A stretch of 64,000 bases of DNA from Pseudoduganella violacea (GTDB lineage: Bacteria; Pseudomonadota; Gammaproteobacteria; Burkholderiales; Burkholderiaceae_D). The stretch spans positions 25,111 through 89,110 of the forward strand of contig NZ_JACHXD010000021.1 in the NCBI RefSeq assembly GCF_014191875.1, in the 5' to 3' direction. Positions 8,045 through 16,385 of this stretch are shown in pieces. Numbering within the stretch: the first letter of the stretch is position 1; each line of letters begins with the position of its first letter. The position numbers and the translations under genes are program-made. Under the pieces are notes generated by a model. That model made no database searches. It was not told the origin of the DNA and saw only the letters and a list, made by a program, of their open reading frames with translations.

Positions 8045-10378
8045 ATGAAGCCGTTCCGCTTCCTGCTGCTGTGCTGCGCCCTGGCGCTGGCAGCGCCCAC
8101 CCGCGCCCAAATCCCCGTTGAAGCCCAGACCCGGCCGGACGCCGTGCTGCTGCCGCCCATGCCGCTGCCGCGCACGGCCACGCCGGTGGGCGAGCCGGTG
8201 CTGCTGCCCCTGGCCGTGCCGACGGCATCGGCCCCGGCGCAATCTGCGCGGCAGGCGCCGGCGGATGGCAAGCGCCCGCGCGTGGCGCTGGTGCTGTCCG
8301 GCGGCGGCGCGCGCGGCTTCGCCCATATCGGCGTGCTGCGCGTGCTGCAGGAAATGAAGGTGCCGATCGACATCGTGGTCGGCACCAGTATGGGCAGCGT
8401 GGTGGGCGGCGCGTTTGCCGCCGGCGCCTCGGTCGAGGAACTTGAGCACCTGGCGCGCAAGACCGACTGGAACCGCGTGATGGCTGACCGCTCGCCACGC
8501 GACGAGCTGAGTTTCCGCCGCCGCGAGGAAGACGTGCGCCTGGCGTCCCGCCTCGAATTCGGCATCAGCAAAAAGGGCGCGACCCTGCCGCCGGCCGCCG
8601 CCAGCAACGCCGCGTTGGAGATGGCGCTGGAACGCCTGCTGCCGTCCGGCACCCGCAATATCGCGGTGGACCAGCTGCCGCTGCCCTTCCGCTCGGTCGC
8701 CTCCGACCTGGTGACGGGCGAGCTGGTGGACCTGAAGGACACGCCGCTGTTCCTGAGCATGCGCGCCTCGCTGGCCGTGCCGGGCGTGTTCGCGCCGGTG
8801 CGCATCAACCACCGCTTGGTGGTTGATGGCGGCCTGGTACGCAATCTGCCGGTCGACCTGGCGCGCGATATGGGCGCCGACGTGGTCATCGCCGTCAACG
8901 TTGGCACGCCGCTGGCGCCGGAGTCGGAACTCGATAGCGCGCTCGACGTCGCCAACCAGATGCTGCAGATCCTGACCGAGCAGAATGTCCAGCGCTCGCT
9001 GAAGGAATTGCGGCCCGAGGACATCCTGGTCGCGCCCGACCTGAGCGGCATCAGCTTCCTCGACTTCGAGCTGCACGACAACGCCATGAAGGCCGGCATG
9101 GCGGCGGCGCGCGCGCTGGCGCCGCGCCTGGCCCGCCTGGCATTGAGCGATAGCGAGTTCATTGCCTTCGAGCGCCGCCGTCTGGCCGCGCCCGCCCTGG
9201 ACGACCATGCGCGCCCGCTGGGCAAGGTGGAGATCGCCGGGCAGGGCGAGATCAATCCCGCCATCCTGCGCGCCCAGAGCGGCCTGGTGGAGGGCCAGCC
9301 CTTCACCAAGGCGCAGATCCGCGACGCCGCCGCCAGCCTGTATGGACGCGGCGACCTGGCCCGCGTCGAAACGGAAATCCACGACCGCTTCGGCGAGCGC
9401 AATGTACTGATCCGCACCAGCGAGGCGGAATGGACGCGCAACCGCGTGCGCGTCGGCCTCGAACTGCAAAGCGACTTCCAGGACAGTAACAGCTTCGCGC
9501 TCAAGCTGCTGCACGTGAGCTCCTCGCTGAACCGCTGGGGCGGCGAACTGCGGACCGATCTGCGCATCGGCAAGGAGCGCGCACTCGGCGTGCAGTTCTG
9601 GCAGCCGCTGGGCGAGGGTTCGCGCTGGTACCTCTCGCCCACGCTGCAATACAACTCGACCGGGGCCGATCTGTTCAACGATGGCCGGCGCATGGCCCGC
9701 CTCACCTACAGCAAGCGCAGCGCCCAGGTCAGCCTGGGACGGGAGCTGGGCAACTGGGGCGATATCCAGGCCGGCGTCACGCGCCAGAGCTTCCACGGCC
9801 GGGTGGCTGTGCCGGAAGACTTGAAGCTGCCCTTCGATTCGGTGTTCGGCACCGCCTATTTCCTGCGCTTCCGCGTTGACACGGTCGATTCCCTGGCCTT
9901 CCCCACGCGCGGCACCCTGCTCGACGCGACTTACTCGCGCCCCATCGGCGAAGACGCCGCGCTGACCACCGCCACCTCCGCCGTCACGGCCATGCGCGCC
10001 TTCACCTATGGACCGTGGAGCGGCCATGTGTACGGCGAATGGGCGCGCGCCAGGAGCGGCGCGGCGCCGCTCAATCTGGGCGGCTTCATGCGCCTGTCCG
10101 GCACGCCGGCCGAATCGGTGCAGGGCCGCACCGTGGCCTTCAGCCGGGTGGTGATGGCGCGCCGCTTCGACACCCTGGGCAATGATGTGCGCGTCGGCTT
10201 CTCGCTGGAGGCGGGCGGCGGCTTCGAAGGCGTGAACGGCGTGCGCAGCCGCTCGGTGATGCAGGCCGGCAGCGTCTTCCTCTCGCTCGACACGCGCGCC
10301 GGCCCGATCTATCTGGGCGGCGGCGCCACCAAGGGCGGTTACCAGTCGCTGTATCTCTTCCTCGGCCCGATCTGGTAA
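8045..10378 (+). CDS. Patatin-like phospholipase with outer-membrane barrel (PlpD/type Vd-like)
   Basis: The 777-residue protein has a signal peptide (about residues 1-22, ending TRAQ) and a patatin domain (about 78-380) with the oxyanion loop GGGARG (near 85-90), the nucleophile elbow GTSMG (near 115-119) and the catalytic Asp in VVDGGL (near 260). A POTRA-like segment follows (about 390-445). The C-terminal region of alternating beta strands ends in the aromatic LGPIW, as in Omp85-type barrels. This architecture is that of PlpD-like autotransported phospholipases, so the lipase is expected at or beyond the outer membrane. The gene has its own ribosome site (GGAGAG) and ends at a strong bidirectional terminator. 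Confidence 0.92.
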   Translation: MKPFRFLLLCCALALAAPTRAQIPVEAQTRPDAVLLPPMPLPRTATPVGEPVLLPLAVPTASAPAQSARQAPADGKRPRVALVLSGGGARGFAHIGVLRVLQEMKVPIDIVVGTSMGSVVGGAFAAGASVEELEHLARKTDWNRVMADRSPRDELSFRRREEDVRLASRLEFGISKKGATLPPAAASNAALEMALERLLPSGTRNIAVDQLPLPFRSVASDLVTGELVDLKDTPLFLSMRASLAVPGVFAPVRINHRLVVDGGLVRNLPVDLARDMGADVVIAVNVGTPLAPESELDSALDVANQMLQILTEQNVQRSLKELRPEDILVAPDLSGISFLDFELHDNAMKAGMAAARALAPRLARLALSDSEFIAFERRRLAAPALDDHARPLGKVEIAGQGEINPAILRAQSGLVEGQPFTKAQIRDAAASLYGRGDLARVETEIHDRFGERNVLIRTSEAEWTRNRVRVGLELQSDFQDSNSFALKLLHVSSSLNRWGGELRTDLRIGKERALGVQFWQPLGEGSRWYLSPTLQYNSTGADLFNDGRRMARLTYSKRSAQVSLGRELGNWGDIQAGVTRQSFHGRVAVPEDLKLPFDSVFGTAYFLRFRVDTVDSLAFPTRGTLLDATYSRPIGEDAALTTATSAVTAMRAFTYGPWSGHVYGEWARARSGAAPLNLGGFMRLSGTPAESVQGRTVAFSRVVMARRFDTLGNDVRVGFSLEAGGGFEGVNGVRSRSVMQAGSVFLSLDTRAGPIYLGGGATKGGYQSLYLFLGPIW

Positions 10379-10380
10379 GA

Positions 10381-10419
10381 AGAAAGGGGCAGGCGTTTCC
10401 GCCTGCCCCTTTCTTTTTT
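10381..10419 (+). terminator. Strong rho-independent terminator, probably bidirectional
   Basis: A 15-base perfect stem (AGAAAGGGGCAGGCG with its complement), loop TTTC and a run of T. It sits between the convergent patatin gene and the small gene downstream of hslU, and the A-rich left flank lets it act on both strands. Confidence 0.9.
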
Positions 10420-10428
10420 CGCCCGGAT

Positions 10429-10629
10429 TTACTCGGGTTTCTTGAATGGATCGATTTTCTTCAAGGCCTGCTTGTCGGCCTGGCGCTGCGCGCCCTTGCT
10501 CTTGCCATGCGGCCCGGACGCGCGCGCCTTGGCCAGCCCCGCAAACGGATTGCGCGGCTTGCCGAAGGTTTGCGACGGCTCGATGCGGATGCGCATTTTC
10601 TGCCGGGTCGCCAGGGCCTTGTTCGCCAT
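10429..10629 (-). CDS. Small basic hypothetical protein downstream of hslU
   Basis: A 66-residue lysine- and arginine-rich protein (MANKALATRQKMRIRIEPSQ at the start, KKIDPFKKPE at the end) with no membrane segment or cysteine. Its ATG overlaps the TAA of hslU by one base (TAATG), so it is probably co-translated with hslVU. Basic composition is compatible with nucleic-acid or ribosome association, but I recognise no family. The one-base overlap and the terminator just after its stop support a real gene. Confidence 0.7.
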   Translation of the reverse strand: MANKALATRQKMRIRIEPSQTFGKPRNPFAGLAKARASGPHGKSKGAQRQADKQALKKIDPFKKPE

Positions 10630-11963
10630 TACAGCACGTAGCGCGACAAGTCTTCGTTGACGGCCAGCGCGTCCAGGCGCTGGTTGACGTAGGCGGCGTC
10701 GATCAGCAGCAGCTTCTCGCCCGTTTCGGTGGCGCTGAAGGAAATCTCTTCGAGCAGCTTTTCCATCACGGTGTAGAGGCGGCGCGCGCCGATGTTTTCG
10801 GTGCGCTCGTTGACCTGGTGCGAAATCTCGGCCAGGCGCGTGATGCCGTCCGGCGTGAAGTCGATCTGCACGTCCTCGGTCGCCAGCAAGGCCTGGTACT
10901 GCTTGGTCAGGCAGGCGTCGGTGCTGGTCAGGATGCGTTCGAAATCGGCGATCGACAACGACTCCAGTTCCACCCGGATGGGGAAGCGGCCCTGCAGTTC
11001 CGGAATCAGGTCGGAGGGCTTGGCCAGGTGGAAGGCGCCGGAAGCGATGAACAGGATATGGTCGGTGCGGATCATGCCGTACTTGGTATTGACGGTGGTG
11101 CCTTCGACCAGCGGCAGCAGGTCGCGCTGCACGCCGGCGCGCGAGACGTCGGCGCCGCCCACCTCCGAGCGCGAGGCGATCTTGTCCACCTCGTCGAGGA
11201 AGACGATGCCGTTCTGCTCCACATTGTGGATGGCTTTCTGCTTCATTTCGTCTTCGTTGACCAGCTTGGCCGCCTCTTCCTCGACCAGCAGCTTCATGGC
11301 TTCGGCGATGCGCACCTTGCGCGCCTTGCGGCGGCCGGCGCCCATGCCGGAGAACATGGACTTGATCTGCTCCGTCATTTCCTCCATGCCGGGCGGCGCC
11401 ATGATTTCCATCTGCGGGCTTTGCTCGGCCAGCTCGATCTCGATTTCCTTGTCGTTCAAGTCGCCCTGGCGCAGGCGCTTGCGGAAGGTCTGGCGCGTGG
11501 CGTCGCTGGCCGGCGCTTCCTGGGTGCCGGCGTTGAAGCCGAAGTCGCGCGGCTGCGGCAGCAGGATGTCGAGCACGCGGTCTTCGGCCGCATCCTCGGC
11601 GCGCGCGCGCACCTTGGCCATTTCGGCCGAGCGGGTCTGCTTGACGCCGATGTCGATCAGGTCGCGGATGATGGTGTCGACGTCGCGGCCCACATAACCG
11701 ACTTCGGTGAACTTGGTTGCTTCCACCTTGATGAAGGGCGCGTCGGCCAATTTGGCCAGGCGGCGCGCGATCTCGGTCTTGCCGACGCCGGTGGGGCCGA
11801 TCATCAGGATATTCTTGGGCGTGATCTCATGGCGCAGCGGCTCTTCCACCTGCTGGCGGCGCCAGCGGTTGCGCAGCGCGATGGCGACCGCGCGCTTGGC
11901 CTTGGCCTGGCCGACCACATGTTTATCGAGTTCGCCGACGATTTCCTGTGGAGTCATATTCAT
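10629..11963 (-). CDS. hslU: ATP-dependent protease ATPase subunit HslU
   Basis: AAA+ unfoldase that forms rings on the HslV peptidase and feeds it substrates. From the ATG at 11963 the product has 444 residues, the usual family length, and starts MNMTPQEIVGELDKH. It shows Walker A (GPTGVGKTE), Walker B (GIVFLDEVDKIA) and the C-terminal arginine-finger and HslV-activating regions. An upstream in-frame start at 12017 would add 18 residues lying inside hslV and is unlikely. Its ATG overlaps the hslV TGA (ATGA, 11960-11963), indicating translational coupling. Confidence 0.97.
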   Translation of the reverse strand: MNMTPQEIVGELDKHVVGQAKAKRAVAIALRNRWRRQQVEEPLRHEITPKNILMIGPTGVGKTEIARRLAKLADAPFIKVEATKFTEVGYVGRDVDTIIRDLIDIGVKQTRSAEMAKVRARAEDAAEDRVLDILLPQPRDFGFNAGTQEAPASDATRQTFRKRLRQGDLNDKEIEIELAEQSPQMEIMAPPGMEEMTEQIKSMFSGMGAGRRKARKVRIAEAMKLLVEEEAAKLVNEDEMKQKAIHNVEQNGIVFLDEVDKIASRSEVGGADVSRAGVQRDLLPLVEGTTVNTKYGMIRTDHILFIASGAFHLAKPSDLIPELQGRFPIRVELESLSIADFERILTSTDACLTKQYQALLATEDVQIDFTPDGITRLAEISHQVNERTENIGARRLYTVMEKLLEEISFSATETGEKLLLIDAAYVNQRLDALAVNEDLSRYVL

Positions 11964-12508
11964 GCTGGGCTTTCTTCCAGGGTTTCGATGATGTGGGAGA
12001 GGTTGGTGTAGATGCACAGCTCACCCGCGATGGTCAGCGATTTCTTCACGATGTCGGCCGGCGCCAGCTCGGTGTTTTCGAAGAGCGCCTTGGCGGCCGA
12101 CAGGGCATAGCTGCCGCCCGAGCCGATGGCGCCGATGCCGTCTTCCGGTTCCAGCACGTCGCCGTTGCCGGTGATGACCAGGGTCGATTCGCTATCGGCC
12201 ACCAGCAGCATCGCTTCCAGGCGGCGCAGCACGCGGTCGGTGCGCCAATCCTTGGCCATTTCGACCGAGGCGCGCAGCAGATTGCCCTGGTGCTTTTCCA
12301 GCTTGGCTTCGAAGCGGTCGAGCAGGGTGAAGGCGTCGGCCGTGCCGCCGGCGAAGCCGCACAGCACTTTGCCCTGGTACAGCTTGCGCACCTTGCGCGC
12401 GGTGCCCTTCATGACGATATTGCCCAGGGTGACTTGACCGTCGCCGCCGATGGCGACTTGCTTGCCGCGGCGCACGCACAGAATGGTGGTGCCGTGAAAT
12501 TGTTCCAT
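11960..12508 (-). CDS. hslV: ATP-dependent protease proteolytic subunit HslV
   Basis: Threonine peptidase of the HslVU protease, 182 residues. Self-processing would expose the catalytic Thr of TTILCVRRG (residue 7). The GSGGSYALSAAKAL segment and the proteasome beta-type fold pattern are clear. It lies immediately upstream of hslU with ATGA overlap. I searched the 70 bases upstream for a heat-shock sigma-32 promoter and saw no convincing match, so expression could depend on a promoter further up or on a degenerate one. Confidence 0.97.
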   Translation of the reverse strand: MEQFHGTTILCVRRGKQVAIGGDGQVTLGNIVMKGTARKVRKLYQGKVLCGFAGGTADAFTLLDRFEAKLEKHQGNLLRASVEMAKDWRTDRVLRRLEAMLLVADSESTLVITGNGDVLEPEDGIGAIGSGGSYALSAAKALFENTELAPADIVKKSLTIAGELCIYTNLSHIIETLEESPA

Positions 12509-12578
12509 AGTTGCCTCAATGTTATGACGCTGCGTGCGTCCCAGCGCCGAAATGGGGCTGTTTCGCCGGATTGCAAGT

Positions 12579-13934
12579 TCAATACTTGTGGGGAAACAGT
12601 CGCACGCTGGCGCCCGCGCCCAGCAGGCGCAGCAGGGCCGCCGCCAGATGGTTCAGGTCCCGGAATTCTATCCTGCGCTCGCCCAGGCCTTGCAGGGCGC
12701 CGAGCAATTGCTGGGCCGCGCCATAGTCGATGCGGGCCAGGCGCGCGCAGTCGAAGACCAGGGCCGGATACTGTTCAGCATAGGCGAGAATGGCTTCGAT
12801 GACGGCGCTGGCGTCGCCGGCGAGCAGATAGGGCAGGACGAAGCGGTCGGCGGCGGCCGCCGCCAGCGGCTGCTCGGGCGCCAGCGCCACGCGCTGCGGC
12901 GGCGTGAACGGCGGCGGCGACACCTCGAAGGTGACGCAGTAATCCATGCTGCTTTCCTCGAAATCCTTTTCGCGGTGTTGCAGGCGCAGCAGTTCCAGGC
13001 GCAGCAGCCAGGGCGCCTCGCCCTCGTCGCGCCGGCCGACGGCGAGGATGGCGCCGACCTGGCGTTCCAGCTCGGCTGCGCCGGCCACGGTCAGCTCGCG
13101 CTCGGCCGCCTGCACGGCGCGCAAGGCGGCCAGCAACAGGGCGCAGCCTTCGGGCGTCACGCCGCGCACGCGGCTGCAGTCGAGGCGCAGCGGGCCGGTA
13201 TGGTCGGCACCGTGCTCGGTGGCGGCCGGGATGGCGCCGTCCTGGACCGGGTGCAGGCGCGCCAGCTGGGCGGCGGCGCCGGCGTCGAGCATGCCGCTGA
13301 GCGCCACGGTGGGGACCAGGCCGGCCGGCGGCGGCACGGCGCTGTCGGGCGCGGCGGGCGGATTCCACGGCGGCGGCGAGGTTTCGAAAGTGCTGGCGTA
13401 GTCGATCGAGAGGCTGTCGAACGCGTCCTGGCGGCCCAGGATCTGGTACAGGTCGAACAGCATCCACCACACGGTACGGTCGCGCTGGTCGCGCGCGGCG
13501 GCGGCCAGCAGTTCGGCGGCCAGCTCGGCTTGGCCGTTGGCGTAGAGCAGGGCCACTTCCTCGACCACGGGCGCGGTTTCGGCGGCGGCGGCCTCGGCCG
13601 GGATGTCGGGTTCGCCGAGCAGCTCGGTGGTGCCGGCGTCCAGCAGGGGCAGGGTATTGCCGTCGATGGCGGCGGCGCGCGGCGGGCGGGCCGGGCGGCT
13701 GGCCCAGGGCATCTCCTCGTCGTCGAAGATGTCGGCCGCCATGGCCGCCTCGATGGCGTCGATCTTCATGGCGGTGGCGCGCGCGATATCGCGCTGCAGT
13801 TCTTGCTGGACGCGCTGGCGCTCCAGCTCGCTATGCGCGGCCAAGCGCGCGGCGGCCTCGCCCTCGTCCTCGGCCATGGTGCCGGCTTGGTCTTCCGCGG
13901 CCTTGTTTTTTTTGAACAGAGAAAACAGTCCCAC
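12579..13934 (-). CDS. STAS-domain-like protein with an internal duplication
   Basis: A 451-residue cytoplasmic protein. The start is placed at the GTG at 13934 (MGLFSLFKKNKAAEDQ), which has an AAGGA site upstream; the frame continues 14 codons further without support. An alanine-rich charged helical region leads into two repeats of a helical segment ending in the motif DYxxTFExSPPPxxPP (about residues 157-193 and 309-346). Each repeat is followed by a STAS-like alpha/beta segment with LRLDCSRVRGVTPEG or ALVFDCARLARIDYG. STAS domains usually act in anti-anti-sigma or partner-switch regulation. The specific role is unknown. It lies between hslV and dksA on the same strand. Confidence 0.8.
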   Translation of the reverse strand: MGLFSLFKKNKAAEDQAGTMAEDEGEAAARLAAHSELERQRVQQELQRDIARATAMKIDAIEAAMAADIFDDEEMPWASRPARPPRAAAIDGNTLPLLDAGTTELLGEPDIPAEAAAAETAPVVEEVALLYANGQAELAAELLAAAARDQRDRTVWWMLFDLYQILGRQDAFDSLSIDYASTFETSPPPWNPPAAPDSAVPPPAGLVPTVALSGMLDAGAAAQLARLHPVQDGAIPAATEHGADHTGPLRLDCSRVRGVTPEGCALLLAALRAVQAAERELTVAGAAELERQVGAILAVGRRDEGEAPWLLRLELLRLQHREKDFEESSMDYCVTFEVSPPPFTPPQRVALAPEQPLAAAAADRFVLPYLLAGDASAVIEAILAYAEQYPALVFDCARLARIDYGAAQQLLGALQGLGERRIEFRDLNHLAAALLRLLGAGASVRLFPHKY

Positions 13935-14013
13935 CGCTTTTCCTTGTCCGCTCCCGGAGCAGATAGTGTAGCCCAAGGGCCGCCGCCGCTTCGCAAAGCC
14001 GGCCGTGGAAATG

Positions 14014-14042
14014 AAAAAAGCACGCGCGGGGCGTGCTTTTTT
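14014..14042 (-). terminator. Rho-independent terminator of dksA
   Basis: The repeat AAAAAAGCACGC / GCGTGCTTTTTT with a five-base loop is symmetric enough to work on either strand. It lies 49 bases beyond the dksA stop and just upstream of the STAS-like gene. Confidence 0.88.
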
Positions 14043-14090
14043 GCTGCAAAGCAGGGGGGGCGGCCGCTGCGGAAGCGGGGCCGCGGCGGC

Positions 14091-14540
14091 TTAATCGCCG
14101 TAGAGCTTCTGCTTCAGCTCGCGGCGCTGCTGGGCTTCCAGCGACAGCGTGGCGGTGGGGCGGGCGATCAGGCGCGGAATGCCGATCGGCTCGCCCGTTT
14201 CTTCGCACCAGCCGTATTCGCCGTTATCGATGGCCACGATGGATTGCTGCACTTTTTTCAGCAGCTTGCGCTCGCGGTCGCGGGTGCGCAGCTCCAGGGC
14301 GTGCTCTTCCTCGATGGTGGCGCGATCGGCCGGGTCCGGCACCAGCACGGTTTCGCGCAGGTGTTCCGTGGTTTCGCCGGCATTTTTCAGCAGTTCTTTT
14401 TCCAGCGCCTGGAGCTTGGCCTTGAAAAACGCCATCTGCGCCGGGTTCATGTAGTCCTTATCGCTCATCGCCAGAATTTCTTCGTCGGTGAGGATACGGT
14501 CGGGACTAGCGGCGGAGGTCGATTTATTAGTTTTAGTCAT
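14091..14540 (-). CDS. dksA: RNA polymerase-binding transcription factor DksA (zinc-finger cysteines largely lost)
   Basis: DksA binds the secondary channel of RNA polymerase and, with ppGpp, controls rRNA and amino acid promoters. From the ATG at 14540 the product has 149 residues. The coiled-coil tip residues (D72 and A74, matching E. coli D74 and A76) are in DPADRATIEEE. The C4 zinc finger of enterobacterial DksA is not conserved: only C112 remains, and T115, S133 and A136 occupy the other three positions. The surrounding fold pattern (GEPIGIPRLIARPTATLSLE) is kept, as in other alpha- and betaproteobacterial DksA proteins. Confidence 0.95.
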   Translation of the reverse strand: MTKTNKSTSAASPDRILTDEEILAMSDKDYMNPAQMAFFKAKLQALEKELLKNAGETTEHLRETVLVPDPADRATIEEEHALELRTRDRERKLLKKVQQSIVAIDNGEYGWCEETGEPIGIPRLIARPTATLSLEAQQRRELKQKLYGD

Positions 14541-14624
14541 CACTTCTTACCTTCGATACGACAGAGTTTTCAAATTTCAGCTGTCGGACTCTCAAGGCCA
14601 ACAACTGTACCGGCTTGCGCTGGG

Positions 14625-14654
14625 CTAACCGGCACCCCAGAAAAACCCGGTTAG
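14625..14654. repeat. Inverted repeat at the 3' end of the COG0523 gene
   Basis: Eight-base arms CTAACCGG and CCGGTTAG are separated by 14 bases containing an A-run. The inner arm abuts the stop codon of the COG0523 GTPase gene, so on the minus strand a small hairpin forms directly after the coding end. It could be a weak terminator in the 115-base gap before dksA. Confidence 0.4.
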
Positions 14655-14655
14655 T

Positions 14656-15714
14656 TTATACCAAACATTGTTCCAGGCCGCGAATAAAGATATCTTTCGG
14701 TAGATTTTTACCAATAAACACCATTTTACTGCCGCGAGCCTCATTTTCCGCCCATTTGGCGCCCAGGTCGCTACCCATCAATTGGTGCACGCCCTGGAAT
14801 ACGACTTTACGATCCGCGCCCTGCATTAACAATACGCCTTTGTAGCGCAACATGCGAGGGCCGTACACATTGACCAGGCCGGCAAGGAATTCATCGAGCT
14901 TTTCCGGATCGAATGGGCGCTCGCTTTTAAACACGAAAGCGGCGATTTCATCGGTGTGGTGGCTGTGGTGGTGGTCGTGGGCGCAATGCTCGCCGTGTTC
15001 GTGGTCATGCTGGCAATGTTCGTCATGCTCGTGCTCGTGCGCATGGTCGTGCTCGTCGGCGGCCAGGAAATCCGGGTCCAGCTCGAGCTTTTCATTGAGA
15101 TTGAAGCCGCGCAGGTCGAGCACCTCGGCGATCGGGGCGCGGCCGAAGTCGGAAGTGCCGATCGGCGCGCGCGGATTGATGCGTTTCAGGCGCGCCGTCA
15201 GCGCGGCGACGGCATCGGCGTCGACCAGATCGGTCTTGGACAGCAGGATCTTGTCGGCGAAACCGACCTGGCGCTGGGCTTCCTCGTTATCGTCCAATTG
15301 CTGCATGGCGTGGCGCGCATCGACCACGGTGACAATCGCATCGAGCAAGTAATTACTGCCCACTTCATCGTCGACAAAGAAAGTCTGGGCCACCGGGCCG
15401 GGATTGGCCAGGCCCGTGGTTTCGATGACCACGCGGTCGAATTGCAGCTCGCCGGCCGCGCGCTTTTTCGCCAGATCGGACAGGCCGATAATCAGGTCGC
15501 CGCGCACGGTGCAGCAAATGCAGCCATTATTCATTTCGACGATTTGCTCGCGGCTTTCCTGCACCAGGATCTCGTTGTCGATATTTTCCTGCCCGAATTC
15601 ATTCTCGATGACGGCAATGCGCATGCCATGCTGTTCCTGCAGAATGCGGTTGAGCAAGGTGGTTTTGCCGGCGCCGAGGAAGCCGGTCAGGATGGTGGTC
15701 GGAATCAGGTCCAT
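14656..15714 (-). CDS. COG0523 (CobW/ZigA-type) metal-chaperone GTPase
   Basis: The 352-residue G3E GTPase starts at the ATG at 15714 (MDLIPTTILTGFLGAGKTT), giving Walker A at residues 11-19. The family metal site CxCC (C65, C67, C68 in NNGCICCTVRG) is present. A histidine-rich stretch of about 35 residues (mostly H, D and E with two Cys) separates the GTPase domain from the C-terminal CobW_C domain, favouring zinc, or less likely nickel or cobalt, handling. The frame extends about 110 codons upstream but that part looks non-coding. No Zur-like operator was recognisable upstream. Divergent from hcp. Confidence 0.92.
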   Translation of the reverse strand: MDLIPTTILTGFLGAGKTTLLNRILQEQHGMRIAVIENEFGQENIDNEILVQESREQIVEMNNGCICCTVRGDLIIGLSDLAKKRAAGELQFDRVVIETTGLANPGPVAQTFFVDDEVGSNYLLDAIVTVVDARHAMQQLDDNEEAQRQVGFADKILLSKTDLVDADAVAALTARLKRINPRAPIGTSDFGRAPIAEVLDLRGFNLNEKLELDPDFLAADEHDHAHEHEHDEHCQHDHEHGEHCAHDHHHSHHTDEIAAFVFKSERPFDPEKLDEFLAGLVNVYGPRMLRYKGVLLMQGADRKVVFQGVHQLMGSDLGAKWAENEARGSKMVFIGKNLPKDIFIRGLEQCLV

Positions 15715-15882
15715 GGTCTGCCTTGCTGCAAATAGAATCGGCCGATTATGCCGGAATTTCCGGCGCGCTGCCAAATCGGGGCGGTCACGCTTGAAATCAC
15801 GAATGCTTGCGAATGGGCAATTCATCCGGCCATGTGTTGTTGGAGAATGATTTCTCCCAGCAACGCTACGGAGAGCATGACC

Positions 15883-16374
15883 ATGGCAACCGACGCATAT
15901 TTGTACATTGATGGCATCAAGGGCGAGTCGGCCGATTCCGCCCACCCGACTTGGATTGAAGTGACGGCAGCGCATTGGGGCGTGACGCAGCCCCGCAGCG
16001 CCACGGCATCGACGGGCGGCGGCCACACGGCCGAGCGCTGCGAGCACCGCACCTTGTCCCTCTCCAAGCTGGTTGATCTGGCCTCGCCCATTCTGATGCA
16101 GACCTGTTCAATGGGCAAGACCATTCCGCAAGCCAAGCTCGAGTTCATGCGAGCGGATGGCGACGGTATGCGGGTGAAGTACTACGAAGTCGAGCTGGAT
16201 AACGTCATGATCGCCCATGTGGAACAGGTACTGGGTGAAAGCGGCCTGTTGCACGACGAGATCGGGTTGCGCTTCTCCAAGGTCAAATGGAAGTACGCCC
16301 AGCAAAAAATCGGTGGCGGCACAGGCGGCAATACCGCCGGTGGGTGGTGCCTTGCAAGTAATCGGTGCGCGTGA
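15883..16374 (+). CDS. hcp: Type VI secretion tube protein Hcp (orphan)
   Basis: A 163-residue Hcp/DUF796 protein. The start at 15883 (MATDAYLYIDGIKGES) has GGAG nine bases upstream; an ATG two codons earlier is also possible. Diagnostic segments are YLYIDGIKGESADS, LSLSKLVDLASPILMQ, the YYEVELDNVMIAHV strand and KVKWKYAQQK. Hcp hexamers stack into the inner tube and can carry effectors in their lumen. No other structural type VI gene is in the window, so this is an orphan hcp tied to the two genes downstream. The C-terminal GGW segment carries Cys where Asp is more usual. Confidence 0.9.
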   Translation: MATDAYLYIDGIKGESADSAHPTWIEVTAAHWGVTQPRSATASTGGGHTAERCEHRTLSLSKLVDLASPILMQTCSMGKTIPQAKLEFMRADGDGMRVKYYEVELDNVMIAHVEQVLGESGLLHDEIGLRFSKVKWKYAQQKIGGGTGGNTAGGWCLASNRCA

Positions 16375-16385
16375 GGAGGCCGCTC

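Noticed and set aside
12509..12578. Heat-shock (sigma-32) promoter for hslVU
   Set aside because: No CTTGAAA / CCCCAT-like pair at proper spacing was seen.
14940..15060. Short tandem repeat-like DNA, considered as a possible CRISPR or VNTR
   Set aside because: The repetition comes from His/Asp/Glu codons of the metal-binding stretch of the COG0523 protein. There are no unique spacers.
16292..16374. Frameshift at the end of hcp
   Set aside because: The tail (AQQKIGGG, GGW, ASNR) aligns in style with normal Hcp C-termini, so the unusual Cys residues are substitutions and not a shifted frame.
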